DNA from: Chlorophyllum brunneum | Taxonomy: Eukaryota; Basidiomycota; Agaricomycetes; Agaricales; Agaricaceae | Reading direction: 5' to 3' | Assembly (NCBI GenBank): GCA_963576785.1 | Contig: OY756149.1 | Span: 1,302,001 to 1,366,000, forward strand | Length of the DNA stretch: 64,000 bases | Shown: in pieces, positions 10,406-22,556 of the stretch | Numbering within the stretch: position 1 is the stretch's first letter | Layout: every line of letters begins with the position of its first letter | Translations under genes and position numbers: made by a program | The notes under the pieces: generated by a model | Database searches by the model: none | The model's input: only the letters and a program-made list of their open reading frames with translations | What the model was told of the DNA's origin: nothing

Positions 10406-13024
10406 GGGTGCCAGTTGCTCAACATAGTTCTGCCATGAATTTTGATGCAAATTGTGGTCCTCTGTTGCTGATGATTCTGTAGGGTATTCCATGTGTTCTC
10501 CATATATTATCTTGGTAGATATCTCCTAGCTCCTCAGATGTTAAGGTGGTGTTAACTGCACACAGTCTGATCATTTTGCTGAAACAATTGACTGTGACAA
10601 GTATTGTGTCATATTCTTCTGATTCTGGTAATAGTCCTATCATGTCGATTGATATTTCTTCCCAAGGTTCTGCTGGTGTCGGTAGTGGGTGGAGATGTGT
10701 TGTTGGTCTTGTTCAGAGTATTTTGTTTCATTGGTATGTCTCACATCCTTTGATGTACCATTTGATGTCATTGTGCATTTGAGGCCACCAATAACTCTGC
10801 TTAAGGAGTTTGATCATTCAGTGTTATCTTGGGTATCCTACATCTGTCTCATTGTGGTGTTGTCGAAGTATTTCTTGTTGTATTTGACTGTTGGGCAGAA
10901 CATATATTCTTCCTTCGAACATCGGTATTCCATCTGTTTCCCATATCTCCTCTGGTTATCTCTTCTTTTCCTTCAGCCACTGTGTTTCCCTTTTTGTTTC
11001 CCTTTGTAGTTGGTGTTTCAGTTCTTCCTCTCCTGAGATCTCCCAGATTTGTCAGATCGTAGTAATTATGTTGTTGTTGAATAAATAGTCGGGTAGTAAG
11101 GTGATATTGGTATTGTCTTGGGTAGTATTGGTTTTTGTTAATCTCAATAAGATATCGGCCTTTGTGTTGGTTTTTCTGGGGATGTGTTTCAGTATGTAAT
11201 AGTATTCTTATAGCTCCATCTGCCACCTCACTTGTTGTCCTGTGAGTTGTTGTGGCTTTTGGAAATATTCTAGGTTCTTGTGATGGGTCCAGATTTTGAA
11301 TGGTTCATTGGTGTCGAGTAGGTATTGTCTCCAGGTTTTGATTGCTTCTTGGATGGCTGGTGTTGTCAATCTGATAGTTTTGTTCTGCAGGTATTATTGT
11401 TCTTGAGTGGAATGCAATTGGGTGCCAATGTTCTTTCTGTTTCTGTGATAGTACTGCTCCTACTCCATAGCCTGACACATCTACTTCCACTCTATATTGT
11501 CTCTTGTCTTGTGATATTGCTAGTACTGGCTCACTTGTGACTTTTTCCTTGATCTTTTCAAAGGCTTGTTGTTGTCATTCCATCCATACCCATTGTGTGT
11601 CTTTCTTCTTCAATTCGTGTAAGGGGGCTGCTATGTTGCTGAAGTTATGTATGAATCATCAGTAGAAGTTTGTGAAGCCTAGGAACTTTTCAATATCTTT
11701 CAGGGATTTGGGTATTGGCCATTCCTTCACCACTTTCACCTTCTCCTCCTCTATTTTAATGCTGCCTTGTCCAACCACAAATCCCAATATTGGTATCTCT
11801 TTCGCATCAAATAAGCACTTTGACCTCTTGAAATATAGCTGGTGTTTTGCCACGATGTCAAGAAATCTCTTCGTCCTTTCTTTAAGTTCCTGTTATGTTG
11901 TTCCAGGGATGACAAAGTCATCCATGTAGTTGATGACTGCTCCTTCATTTAGCATTTCTCAGAAAACCGTGTTTATCATCCTTTGGAATGTCACTGGCAA
12001 GTTACTCATTCCAAAAAAACATGACCATTGGTTCAAATAGTCCATTGTTTGTTATGAATGCTGCTTTCCATTCATTGCCTTCTCTGATCCAGACATTGTT
12101 GTATCCCCAAATAAAGTCAAGCTTGTTGAAGACTTTCATATCCTTGAGTTTGTCGATAACTTTGTTTATCAATGGAAGTGGTATTTTGTCTTTAATTGTG
12201 TGTTCATTTAATTTTTTGTAGTCTTGTACTAGTTGCTTGGTTCCATCTTTCTTGGGTATGAAGAAGCATGGGGTTGCATAAGGGGATTGCGATGGTCAAA
12301 TTTGTCCTAAGGCAATCTTCTCATCAAGGAATTTCTGTAGTTCTTACTTTTCCATTATTGTCATTAGGTAGACTTTGGACTGTAATACCAGTGGTGTATT
12401 TTCTGACAGGTTTATTTCATGGTCCTATATTGTGTGCTTGGGTAGTTTGTCGAAGTTCTTCTTGTTGAACAGGTGCATGTATTGTTGTAGGTATATTGGT
12501 AGGTCTTCTGGGTTAGTTTGGTCCATTTTCTTTTCCTCTATGTATTCCTTGATCATGCATATTCTTTCATTGAATCATATGTCATTGCGGTATGTGGTAC
12601 AATCCTTTGGGCATCTGTTGAAGCATATTATGTTGTTTGTCCAGTCAATTTCTGGGTTGTGTTTGACTAGCCAGTCATGTCCAAGGTATAGGTCTGTGCT
12701 TTCCAGTTGTATTACCATTGCTTCAATTTCTTCCATGTGTTTACCATTACTTAATACCAGTTGTGCTATGTCTGTTATTTCTCCCTTCTTGTTTTTGGTT
12801 CCATTGGCATTGATTACTTGTACCAGGGTTTTGAGGGGTCTGGTTGTAATTCATTCTTCTTCTACTATTCTCTGTGCTATGCACATGTGGGTGCATCCAG
12901 AATCTACCAGTATGGTGAATTGTTTAGGTCCTTTCACTGTTCTGATTGTTGAATTGAGAAGAAGTTTGTATATCAAGTTCCATTTCTGTGGAATCACATA
13001 TTGTCTATTATGAAGTAAAACAGA
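10406..13024 (-). pseudogene. Ty3 B pol, N-terminal to mid-integrase (left arm copy)
   Basis: Decayed pol of element B. The protease motif DSGCTHMCIAQR is retained near 12885. RT (about 12270-11650) keeps YMDDFVIPG near 11920. RNase H carries VDVSGYGVGAVLSQ (11490-11440), and integrase D-x-D segments run to 10419. It stops at the GGGTG target site of A-left. Many substitutions relative to C are transitions that remove CpG, and a one-base insertion follows the MVMFF segment near 12018. It mirrors 14473-17091. Confidence 0.83.
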
Positions 13025-13056
13025 AACTTTAGGTTTATTGGCTTATGGGTTTGTGC

Positions 13057-13787
13057 CTACTTGGAGCCTTTGGCAAAATCCTCCTTTACCTCTTCTTCTT
13101 GCTCTATCTCCTCGGTGACCTCCTTGATGTGCACTTTCTTTGGTGCTTTACAATTCTTCAAGATGTGGCCTTGTTTGCCACAATTATAGCATATTATCTT
13201 GGTGTATGTGACCTTCATCTTCTTGTGGCAATATTTGGCAATATGCCCATATAGGTTGTAGTTGAAACATCTTGGTTTGCCATTCTGATCAGTGTTTGCC
13301 CTCTGTCTACCAATCTCCATTGGTTGTCCTCCACCTCTGTATGTGACTCCTGTGCTTGTTCTGATATCTTCTTGGGTGATGTCTGCTGTTTTGTATCCTT
13401 GTCCTACTGCAAGGATCATGTTTCTCCATTTGCTATATGTGTCTGGGATTGAGGCTGACAGATAGCCTACTATGGTTCAGATGATGTCTGCTCTAGTGTG
13501 CTGTTTGAGGAGGAATATGGTGTGAGTGTCGTCTGTTCCTGCTTGGGTTTTCAATGCTTCAAATTCTATTAAGAAGTCCATGATGTTCCTCTTTCCCTGT
13601 TTGAACAACTCAATTTCCCCTTCTGCTATTGCTTTCCTATTTCCCAAGAAGAAGGTGACTACCATCTCCTTTGCAAAGCCATCAAATGCTGGTATTTTCT
13701 TGTCTTGAATTGTTTGTAACTTGGCATTGGCATAAGGACCTGCTAGTCCTCCTTTCATTTGTGCTAATACTCCAATTATCTTTTGTT
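13057..13787 (-). pseudogene. Ty3 B gag C-terminal part (left arm), cut by gap
   Basis: Contains the capsid C-terminal region (FFLGNRKAIAEGEIELFKQG) and two CCHC knuckles, one of which has lost a cysteine (CFNYNLYGHIAKYC). A TGA replaces the arginine codon in ADII-R-TIVGY. 13510-13787 is present only here; the right arm begins opposite 13509. The remainder of Gag and the 5' LTR should lie in or beyond the gap. Confidence 0.83.
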
Positions 13788-13987
13788 NNNNNNNNNNNNN
13801 NNNNNNNNNNNNNNNNNNNNNNNNNNNNNNNNNNNNNNNNNNNNNNNNNNNNNNNNNNNNNNNNNNNNNNNNNNNNNNNNNNNNNNNNNNNNNNNNNNNN
13901 NNNNNNNNNNNNNNNNNNNNNNNNNNNNNNNNNNNNNNNNNNNNNNNNNNNNNNNNNNNNNNNNNNNNNNNNNNNNNNNNNNNNNNN
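13788..13987. other. assembly gap of exactly 200 N
   Basis: A round 200-base run of N is a scaffolding placeholder, so the true distance is unknown. It sits inside the spacer of the inverted repeat, off-centre (the symmetry axis is at 13748.5). Confidence 0.98.
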
Positions 13988-16900
13988 CTCAAACAGCACA
14001 CTAGAGCAGACATCATCTGAACCATAGTAGGCTATCTGTCAGCCTCAATCCCAGACACATATAGCAAATGGAGAAACATGATCCTTGCAGTAGGACAAGG
14101 ATACAAAACAGCAGACATCACCCAAGAAGATATCAGAACAAGCACAGGAGTCACATACAGAGGTGGAGGACAACCAATGGAGATTGGTAGACAGAGGGCA
14201 AACACTGATCAGAATGGCAAACCAAGATGTTTCAACTACAACCTATATGGGCATATTGCCAAATATTGCCACAAGAAGATGAAGGTCACATACACCAAGA
14301 TAATATGCTATAATTGTGGCAAACAAGGCCACATCTTGAAGAATTGTAAAGCACCAAAGAAAGTGCACATCAAGGAGGTCACCGAGGAGATAGAGCAAGA
14401 AGAAGAGGTAAAGGAGGATTTTGCCAAAGGCTCCAAGTAGGCACAAACCCATAAGCCAATAAACCTAAAGTTTCTGTTTTACTTCATAATAGACAATATG
14501 TGATTCCACAGAAATGGAACTTGATATACAAACTTCTTCTCAATTCAACAATCAGAACAGTGAAAGGACCTAAACAATTCACCATACTGGTAGATTCTGG
14601 ATGCACCCACATGTGCATAGCACAGAGAATAGTAGAAGAAGAATGAATTACAACCAGACCCCTCAAAACCCTGGTACAAGTAATCAATGCCAATGGAACC
14701 AAAAACAAGAAGGGAGAAATAACAGACATAGCACAACTGGTATTAAGTAATGGTAAACACATGGAAGAAATTGAAGCAATGGTAATACAACTGGAAAGCA
14801 CAGACCTATACCTTGGACATGACTGGCTAGTCAAACACAACCCAGAAATTGACTGGACAAACAACATAATATGCTTCAACAGATGCCCAAAGGATTGTAC
14901 CACATACCGCAATGACATATGATTCAATGAAAGAATATGCATGATCAAGGAATACATAGAGGAAAAGAAAATGGACCAAACTAACCCAGAAGACCTACCA
15001 ATATACCTACAACAATACATGCACCTGTTCAACAAGAAGAACTTCGACAAACTACCCAAGCACACAATATAGGACCATGAAATAAACCTGTCAGAAAATA
15101 CACCACTGGTATTACAGTCCAAAGTCTACCTAATGACAATAATGGAAAAGTAAGAACTACAGAAATTCCTTGATGAGAAGATTGCCTTAGGACAAATTTG
15201 ACCATCGCAATCCCCTTATGCAACCCCATGCTTCTTCATACCCAAGAAAGATGGAACCAAGCAACTAGTACAAGACTACAAAAAATTAAATGAACACACA
15301 ATTAAAGACAAAATACCACTTCCATTGATAAACAAAGTTATCGACAAACTCAAGGATATGAAAGTCTTCAACAAGCTTGACTTTATTTGGGGATACAACA
15401 ATGTCTGGATCAGAGAAGGCAATGAATGGAAAGCAGCATTCATAACAAACAATGGACTATTTGAACCAATGGTCATGTTTTTTTGGAATGAGTAACTTGC
15501 CAGTGACATTCCAAAGGATGATAAACACGGTTTTCTGAGAAATGCTAAATGAAGGAGCAGTCATCAACTACATGGATGACTTTGTCATCCCTGGAACAAC
15601 ATAACAGGAACTTAAAGAAAGGACGAAGAGATTTCTTGACATCGTGGCAAAACACCAGCTATATTTCAAGAGGTCAAAGTGCTTATTTGATGCGAAAGAG
15701 ATACCAATATTGGGATTTGTGGTTGGACAAGGCAGCATTAAAATAGAGGAGGAGAAGGTGAAAGTGGTGAAGGAATGGCCAATACCCAAATCCCTGAAAG
15801 ATATTGAAAAGTTCCTAGGCTTCACAAACTTCTACTGATGATTCATACATAACTTCAGCAACATAGCAGCCCCCTTACACGAATTGAAGAAGAAAGACAC
15901 ACAATGGGTATGGATGGAATGACAACAACAAGCCTTTGAAAAGATCAAGGAAAAAGTCACAAGTGAGCCAGTACTAGCAATATCACAAGACAAGAGACAA
16001 TATAGAGTGGAAGTAGATGTGTCAGGCTATGGAGTAGGAGCAGTACTATCACAGAAACAGAAAGAACATTGGCACCCAATTGCATTCCACTCAAGAACAA
16101 TAATACCTGCAGAACAAAACTATCAGATTGACAACACCAGCCATCCAAGAAGCAATCAAAACCTGGAGACAATACCTACTCGACACCAATGAACCATTCA
16201 AAATCTGGACCCATCACAAGAACCTAGAATATTTCCAAAAGCCACAACAACTCACAGGACAACAAGTGAGGTGGCAGATGGAGCTATAAGAATACTATTA
16301 CATACTGAAACACATCCCCAGAAAAACCAACACAAAGGCCGATATCTTATTGAGATTAACAAAAACCAATACTACCCAAGACAATACCAATATCACCTTA
16401 CTACCCGACTATTTATTCAACAACAACATAATTACTACGATCTGACAAATCTGGGAGATCTCAGGAGAGGAAGAACTGAAACACCAACTACAAAGGGAAA
16501 CAAAAAGGGAAACACAGTGGCTGAAGGAAAAGAAGAGATAACCAGAGGAGATATGGGAAACAGATGGAATACCGATGTTCGAAGGAAGAATATATGTTCT
16601 GCCCAACAGTCAAATACAACAAGAAATACTTCGACAACACCACAATGAGACAGATGTAGGATACCCAAGATAACACTGAATGATCAAACTCCTTAAGCAG
16701 AGTTATTGGTGGCCTCAAATGCACAATGACATCAAATGGTACATCAAAGGATGTGAGACATACCAATGAAACAAAATACTCTGAACAAGACCAACAACAC
16801 ATCTCCACCCACTACCGACACCAGCAGAACCTTGGGAAGAAATATCAATCGACATGATAGGACTATTACCAGAATCAGAAGAATATGACACAATACTTGT

Positions 16901-17091
16901 CACAGTCAATTGTTTCAGCAAAATGATCAGACTGTGTGCAGTTAACACCACCTTAACATCTGAGGAGCTAGGAGATATCTACCAAGATAATATATGGAGA
17001 ACACATGGAATACCCTACAGAATCATCAGCAACAGAGGACCACAATTTGCATCAAAATTCATGGCAGAACTATGTTGAGCAACTGGCACCC
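13988..17091 (+). mobile_element. Ty3 B, mirror copy (Gag end to mid-integrase)
   Basis: Plus-strand mirror of 10406-13509. It carries Gag with CCHC knuckles (14078-14440), protease (about 14525-15010), RT (about 15200-15838), RNase H (16007-16100) and integrase up to 17078. It ends with CACCC at 17087-17091 next to the 5' LTR of A-right. The same lesions as in the left arm are present. Confidence 0.88.
14078..17078 (+). pseudogene. Ty3 B gag-pol fragment (right arm)
   Basis: Same coding content and same breaks as the left arm. The Gag C-terminus with two zinc knuckles ends at TAG 14438-14440. Protease DSGCTHMCIAQR is near 14595-14635. RT YMDDFVIPG is near 15570-15600, and RNase H and integrase core segments follow. 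It ends where A-right begins. Stops and a frameshift near 15480 make it non-coding. Confidence 0.83.
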
Positions 17092-17384
17092 TGTTATGAA
17101 CTATAGATAGACAGTACATTCCTATCATGTGCCCATCACATTTATCATTCCTATGTATCTGTTTCATCCCTTATGGCTGTACTCTTCCTGACTCAGTCTA
17201 CTTGTTTCCTATGACTCCTTTACTCCGATCCTTTATTCTTAGCTCATACCACTAGTATATAAAGTGTAGTAATACTTGATGTATTCCTTACACTTTACCA
17301 ATCGTATTATCCCTTACTCTCTTCTCTACTTCCTTGTCTTTATCCAAAGACTTGCAACCTGAGTCTCAGACTAAGGTCGTAACA
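17092..17384 (+). repeat. 5' LTR of Ty3 A-right, 293 bp
   Basis: TGTTATGAAC...GTCGTAACA, with TATATAAAG near 17260 as the probable promoter core. It is followed by TTTGGTAAAGTGTCA, the presumed primer-binding region. Confidence 0.93.
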
Positions 17385-17477
17385 TTTGGTAAAGTGTCAT
17401 TCGACTCACCTTGCAAGAGAGGTACCACTATTTGTAGCTAGGCTTGGAATAATAGCCTCTGACCAGGACGATAGTAT

Positions 17478-18662
17478 ATGAGCAGCAGTAGCTCATCAAG
17501 AACACCAAGAAGACCAAGAGCTCCGAGACCAACAGATATCCAGGAATCACCATTAACCACTGGATCCAAATGATGAACAGAACCAGAAATCCCTGAAGGC
17601 CTTAAACAGCAGAAATCCGACCACAGTATACAAGAAGATACAGCTCTTTTCGAGACCCTATTCAACACAGAAGTTGCCGAGACCACATTCAACATAGAAA
17701 TCACCAAGGCCCCATTCGATACAGAAATTGCCGAAGCCATATCCAACATAGAAGTCGCCAAGACCTACGAAAACAAACACAGTGAACCAGAAACAGAATC
17801 AGAGATGGCCGATGAAATCAACTTCCCAAAGAACCTAGCCCCAGAACCAGGATATTTCAATGGAGATAGAACCAAGTTTGACGATTGGTGGAGGGTGATG
17901 TCCTTATGGACACTCTTCAACAAAATCAATGATAACGAGCAAAAGATAATTGGAATATTAGCTCGAATGAAAAGGGGACTTGCAGGTCCCTATGCTAACA
18001 CCAAATTACAAATGATTCAAGATAAGAAAACACCGGCATTCGAGGACTTCACAAAGGAGATGGTAGCTACCTTCTCCCTGGGGAATAGAAAAGCAATAGC
18101 AGAGGGGGAAATTGAGTTGTTCAAACAGGGAAAGAGGAACACTGCGGACTTCTTAATAGAGTTCGAAGCATTGAAAACCCAAGCAGGAACCAATGATGCG
18201 CATGCCATATTCCTCCTCAAATGACACACCAGAGCAGACATTATCTGAACCATTGTAGGCTATCCGGCAGCCTCAATCCCTGACACATACAGCAAATGGA
18301 GAAATACCATCCTTGCAGTAGGACAAGGATATGAAACAATGGAGATCACACGAGGAGACGTCAGAACAAGCACAGGAGTCACCTATGGAGGTGGAGGACA
18401 ACCAATGGAAATTGGTAGAGAGAGGGCAGACACCAATCAGAATAGTAAACCAAGGTGTTTTAACTGCAACCTCTACAGGCATATTGCCAAATACTGCCGC
18501 AAGAAGATGAAGATAGCATACACCAAAATAACGTGCTATAACTGTGGCAAACAGGGCCACATCTCGAAGAACTGTAAAGCACCAAAGAAAGCGCACATCA
18601 GAGAAGTTACCGAAGAGATAGAAGAAGAGACAAAAGAGGATTTTGTTGAAGGCTCCGAGTAG
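17478..18662 (+). pseudogene. Ty3 A-right gag (broken)
   Basis: ATG at 17478 opens MSSSSSSRTPRRPRAPRPTD, matching the intact 414-codon gag of element C. TGA codons occur at 17571, at 18222-18224 (after FLLK) and at 18246-18248. Comparison with C shows that the first, second and third replace CGA codons. The capsid-like region (17805-18224) and two CCHC knuckles (18339-18662) remain readable. The terminal TAG at 18660-18662 is followed by 20 further open codons in the same frame. Confidence 0.87.
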
Positions 18663-18714
18663 GCGCAAACCCATGAGCCAATAAACCTAGAGTTTCTGTT
18701 TTATGTCACAATAG

Positions 18715-21700
18715 ATGATATGTGATCCGCAAAAACGAAACTTGACACACGAACTTCTTCTCGATTCAACAATCAGAACAAAGAAAGGACCTAAGCAAAT
18801 CACCACACTGGTGGATTCCAGATGTACACACATGTGCATAGCACAGAGGATAGTAGAAGAAGAACAGATCACGACTAAGCCCCTCGAAACCCCAATACGA
18901 GTAATCAATGCCAACGGAACCAAAAACAAGAAGGGAGAAATAACAGATACGGCACAACTGGTATTAAGCAATGGTAAACACACAGAAGAAATCAAAGCAA
19001 TGGTAACACAACTAGAAAGCGCAGACCTATATCTCAGACACGATTGGCTAGTCAAGCACAACCCAGAAATTGATTGGACAAACAACATAATATGCTTCAA
19101 TAGATGTCCGAAGGATTGCACCACCCACCACAACGATATATGGTTCAACAAAAGAATATGCATGGTAAAAGAACATATAGAGGAAAAGAAAACCAACCAA
19201 ACAAACCCAGAGGACCTACTGACATACCTGTAGCCATATATGCACCTGTTCAACAAAAAGAACTTTGACAAACTACCAGAGCATACAATATGGGACCACG
19301 AAATAAACTTGACAGAAGACGCACCACTGGTATTACAGTCCAAGGTCTATCCAATGACATTAATGGAGAAGCAAGAACTGCAAACATTCCTCGATGAAAA
19401 TATCGCCTCAGGATGAATTCGACCATCACAATCCCCCTATGCTACACTATGCTTCTTCATACCCAAGAAAGATGGAACCAAACGACTAGTACAAGACTAC
19501 AAGAAGCTAAATGAACACATGATTAAAGACAAAATGCCACTTCCACTCATAAGCAAAGTTATCGATAAACTCAAGAACGCAAAAGTCTTTAACAAACTCG
19601 ACATTATATGGGGATACAATAACGTCAGGATAAGAGAAGGTAATGAATGGAAAGCAGCATTTGTAACAAACAATGGACTATTCAAACCAATGGTCATGTT
19701 TTTTGGAATGAGTAACTCACCAGCAACGTTCCAAAGGATGATGAATACTGTATTTTGGGAAATGCTACATGAAGGAGCAGTTGTCAACTACATGGACAAT
19801 TTTGTCATACTGGGAACCACACAACAGGAACTGGAAAACAGAACAAAATGATTTCTCGACATTGTGGCGAAACACCAACTATATTTCAAAAGATCGAAAT
19901 GTGTATTCGATGCAAAAGAAATACCTATACTAGGATTTGTGGTTGGACAAGGCAGCGTTAAAATGGAGGAGGAGAAAGTGAAAGTGGTGAAAGAATGGCC
20001 AACACCCAAATCCCTAAAAGATGTTGAAAAATTCCTAGGATTCACAAACTTCTATCGACAATTCATTCACGACTTCAGCAATATAGCAGCCCCGCTACAC
20101 GAGTTGAAGAAAAAAGACATACAATGGGCATGGAAGGAACAACAACAACAAGCCTTCGAAAAGATCAAGGAAAAAATCACAAGCAAACCGGTATTAGCAA
20201 TGCCACAGGACAAGGGTCAATACAGGGTAGAAGTGGATGCATCAGGATATGGAGTAGGAGTGGTATTATTGCAAAAACAAGAAGAACATTGGCACCCGAT
20301 CGCATTCCACTCAAGAACGATGACACCCGCAGAATGAAACTATCAAATCTACGATAAGGAGTTACTCGCCATTCAAGAAGCAATCAAGACCTGGAGACAA
20401 TATCTACTCAATGCAGATGAACCATTCGAAATATGGACCAATCACAAAAACCTGGAATATTTCCGAAAACCTCAACAACTCACAGGACGACAAGCAAGGT
20501 GGCAAATGGAGCTACAAGAGTACCACTACATGCTAAAACATATCCCTAGAAAAACCAACACAAAAGCTGATGTCTTGTCAAGACTAACAAAAATGGACAC
20601 TACTTGAGACAACACCAACATTACCCTACTACCTGACCACTTATTCGACGACAGCATGATCACCACAATTCGACAAATTTGGGAAATCTCAGGGGAAGAA
20701 GATCTGAAACACCAAATACAAAAGGAGACAAGAAGAGAAACACAATGGTTAAAAGAAAAAGAGAAGCGACCAAAGGAGATATGGGAAACAGATGGAGTAC
20801 CGATGTTCGAAGGAAGAATATATGTCCTACCCAACAACCAAATATGACAAGAAATACTATGACAACACCATGACAAAATGGATGTAGGACATCCAGGACA
20901 ACATCAAATGATTGAACTCCTTAGATGGAGTTATTGGTGGCCCCAGATGCGCAACAACGTCAAACAATACATCAGAGGATGTGAAACATGCCAACAAAAC
21001 AAAATACTCCGAATAAGACCGACAACACATCTCCATCCACTACCGACACCAGTGGAACCTTGGGAGGAGATATCAATCGACATGATAGGACTACTACCTG
21101 AGTCAGAAGGATATGATGCAATACTTGTCATAGTCGATCATTTCAGCAAAATGATTAGATTACATGCAGTCAACACTACCTTAATGTCTGAGGAACTAGG
21201 AGATATCTATCAAGATGACATATGGAGAACACACAGAATACCCCGAAGAATTATCAGTGACAGAGGCCCACAATTCGCATCCAAATTCATGGCAGAATTA
21301 TGCCAAGCAACGGGAACCCAGCAAAACTTATCCATGGCATACCATCCACAAACTGACAGTCAAATGGAGCGCATCAACCAGGAGGTTGAAACATACCTCA
21401 GAAACATAATAAACCATGCACAAGACAATTGGAAAAAATGGCTAGCCACAGCAGAATTCCAATACAACGACAAAACCCACACAGCCACCGGATATTCACC
21501 ATTCGAAATAGTTTATGGATGACACCCTTGGAAAGGAGATATAATGACCATTACCAAAGCACCTGCAATCACAGAGTGAATACAGAAGTTACAAAACATG
21601 TGATAAGAAGCAACAAAAATGTTACAATGCAGTCAGGAACAAATGGGGAAACACAACAGCACTAAGCCAGAACACAAATATGCCCCAGGAGAACAGGTTT

Positions 21701-22137
21701 GGCTCGAAGCAAGTAATATCAGGACAACGAGACCAACCAAAAAGCTGGATCACAAACAATATGGACCATTCAGGATAAAAGCAAAAATAGGCAAAACAAG
21801 CTACCAATTGGAATTACCTGAAACATGGGCAATATACGATGTGTTTAACAGCAGACTCCTCTTCCCCTATCAAAAACCTGAGTTCAACAACCAGTGCACC
21901 CCACTACCACTGATGCCCGAGATCATCAACAATGAAGAGTAATATGAGGTAGATGAAATCCAAGGACATCGCAAAAGAGGACAACGAAATCAATTCCTAG
22001 TACACTGGAAAGGGTATACCTCCGAAGAAGACACATGGGAGAATGAGTCAGAGTTAGGAAATGCTAAGGAGGCAGTTCAAGAATTTTTAGACAAGATTTT
22101 GAGGACGAAACCTATAAAAAGAGGAGGTAAAAAGTGA
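18715..22137 (+). pseudogene. Ty3 A-right pol (protease, RT, RNase H, integrase, chromodomain; broken)
   Basis: Protease 18715-19233 has DSR in place of the DSG active site. RT spans about 19340-19851 with YMDN in place of YMDD, then the connection and RNase H (VDASGYGVGVVLLQ, near 20233). Integrase 20878-21522 keeps its zinc ligands and DDE residues. 21619-22137 gives the GPY/F-like module and a chromodomain (FLVHWKGYTSEEDTWE). TGA stops at 19849, 20335, 21520 and about 21579 correspond to CGA in element C. The element could move only with proteins supplied by another copy. Confidence 0.87.
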
Positions 22138-22243
22138 CAGTTATGAACAACAAACCCTGTGTTACAAGAGATCACTACACTTGATGCACCTCACACTGTA
22201 TCCACTGCACCATAAACTTCGCTGATTACCTTTACAACACACC

Positions 22244-22513
22244 ATGCACACTGAACGCAAGCCCACCCCCTTCCCAGCCAATGACGCAGAATTTGAACAA
22301 GAACTTAACAACCTCCTCGATGCTCAGTCCACCGAAGATCAAATCGAGCACTATACCACTACGTTCAAAGGACACACCATAGCCCTCTTCAGAGGAGGCC
22401 AAGACCATGCCCCCTTTTGGATTGGATGTCGACACAAATCAGGAACCCCAATGATTGGTCCTACCAAACATCAACTTGTCAACGCCTTACACAAAGAACA
22501 AGATGACAAGTAA
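22244..22513 (+). CDS. third ORF of Ty3 A-right, internally deleted (89 aa)
   Basis: Mirror of 4984-5253. It lies 106 bp after the pol stop and 43 bp before the 3' LTR. N-terminal KPTPFPANDAEFEQELNNLL and C-terminal HAPFWIGCRHKSGTPMIG are both conserved with other copies in the window. No known domain recognised. Confidence 0.6.
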   Translation: MHTERKPTPFPANDAEFEQELNNLLDAQSTEDQIEHYTTTFKGHTIALFRGGQDHAPFWIGCRHKSGTPMIGPTKHQLVNALHKEQDDK

Positions 22514-22556
22514 ATTACAGTAGTTCATGGGGTCATGAAAGTAAAAAGGGAGGTAT

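Larger units (their letters stand above)
4648..13509 (+). repeat. left arm of an 8862-bp inverted repeat
   Basis: Every position x from 4648 to 13509 pairs with position 27497-x in 13988-22849 on the opposite strand. I checked many blocks (LTRs, gag, protease, RT, integrase, third ORF), including identical premature stops, and found only two differing bases, both within about 35 bp of the outer LTR end. The spacer is 278 bp of single-copy Gag plus 200 N. Confidence 0.95.
2506..13787 (-). mobile_element. Ty3/gypsy chromovirus B (old copy, interrupted by A-left, cut by the gap)
   Basis: This minus-strand element has its 3' LTR at 2506-2812, third ORF at 2856-3727 and pol C-terminus at 3834-4647. 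Element A-left then interrupts it (4648-10405). The rest of integrase, RT and protease lies at 10406-13024 and Gag at 13057-13787, where the assembly gap begins. Its 5' LTR is not seen. Gag is nearly free of CpG compared with C, and many codons differ by C-to-T or G-to-A, so B looks older than A and C. It inserted into copia E1. Confidence 0.88.

Noticed and set aside
13671..14027. Open frames running through the N block
   Set aside because: They consist mostly of undefined residues from the assembly gap.
17385..17412. tRNA T-arm-like match extending the Ty3 primer-binding region
   Set aside because: Only TGGTAAAGT resembles a tRNA 3' end; the supposed T-stem does not pair, so no tRNA was assigned.
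18655..18735. A spliced gag-pol junction (GTAGG donor over the TAG, CAG acceptor before pol)
   Set aside because: Donor and acceptor exist in B and C, but joining them does not give the pol frame, and A lacks the acceptor.
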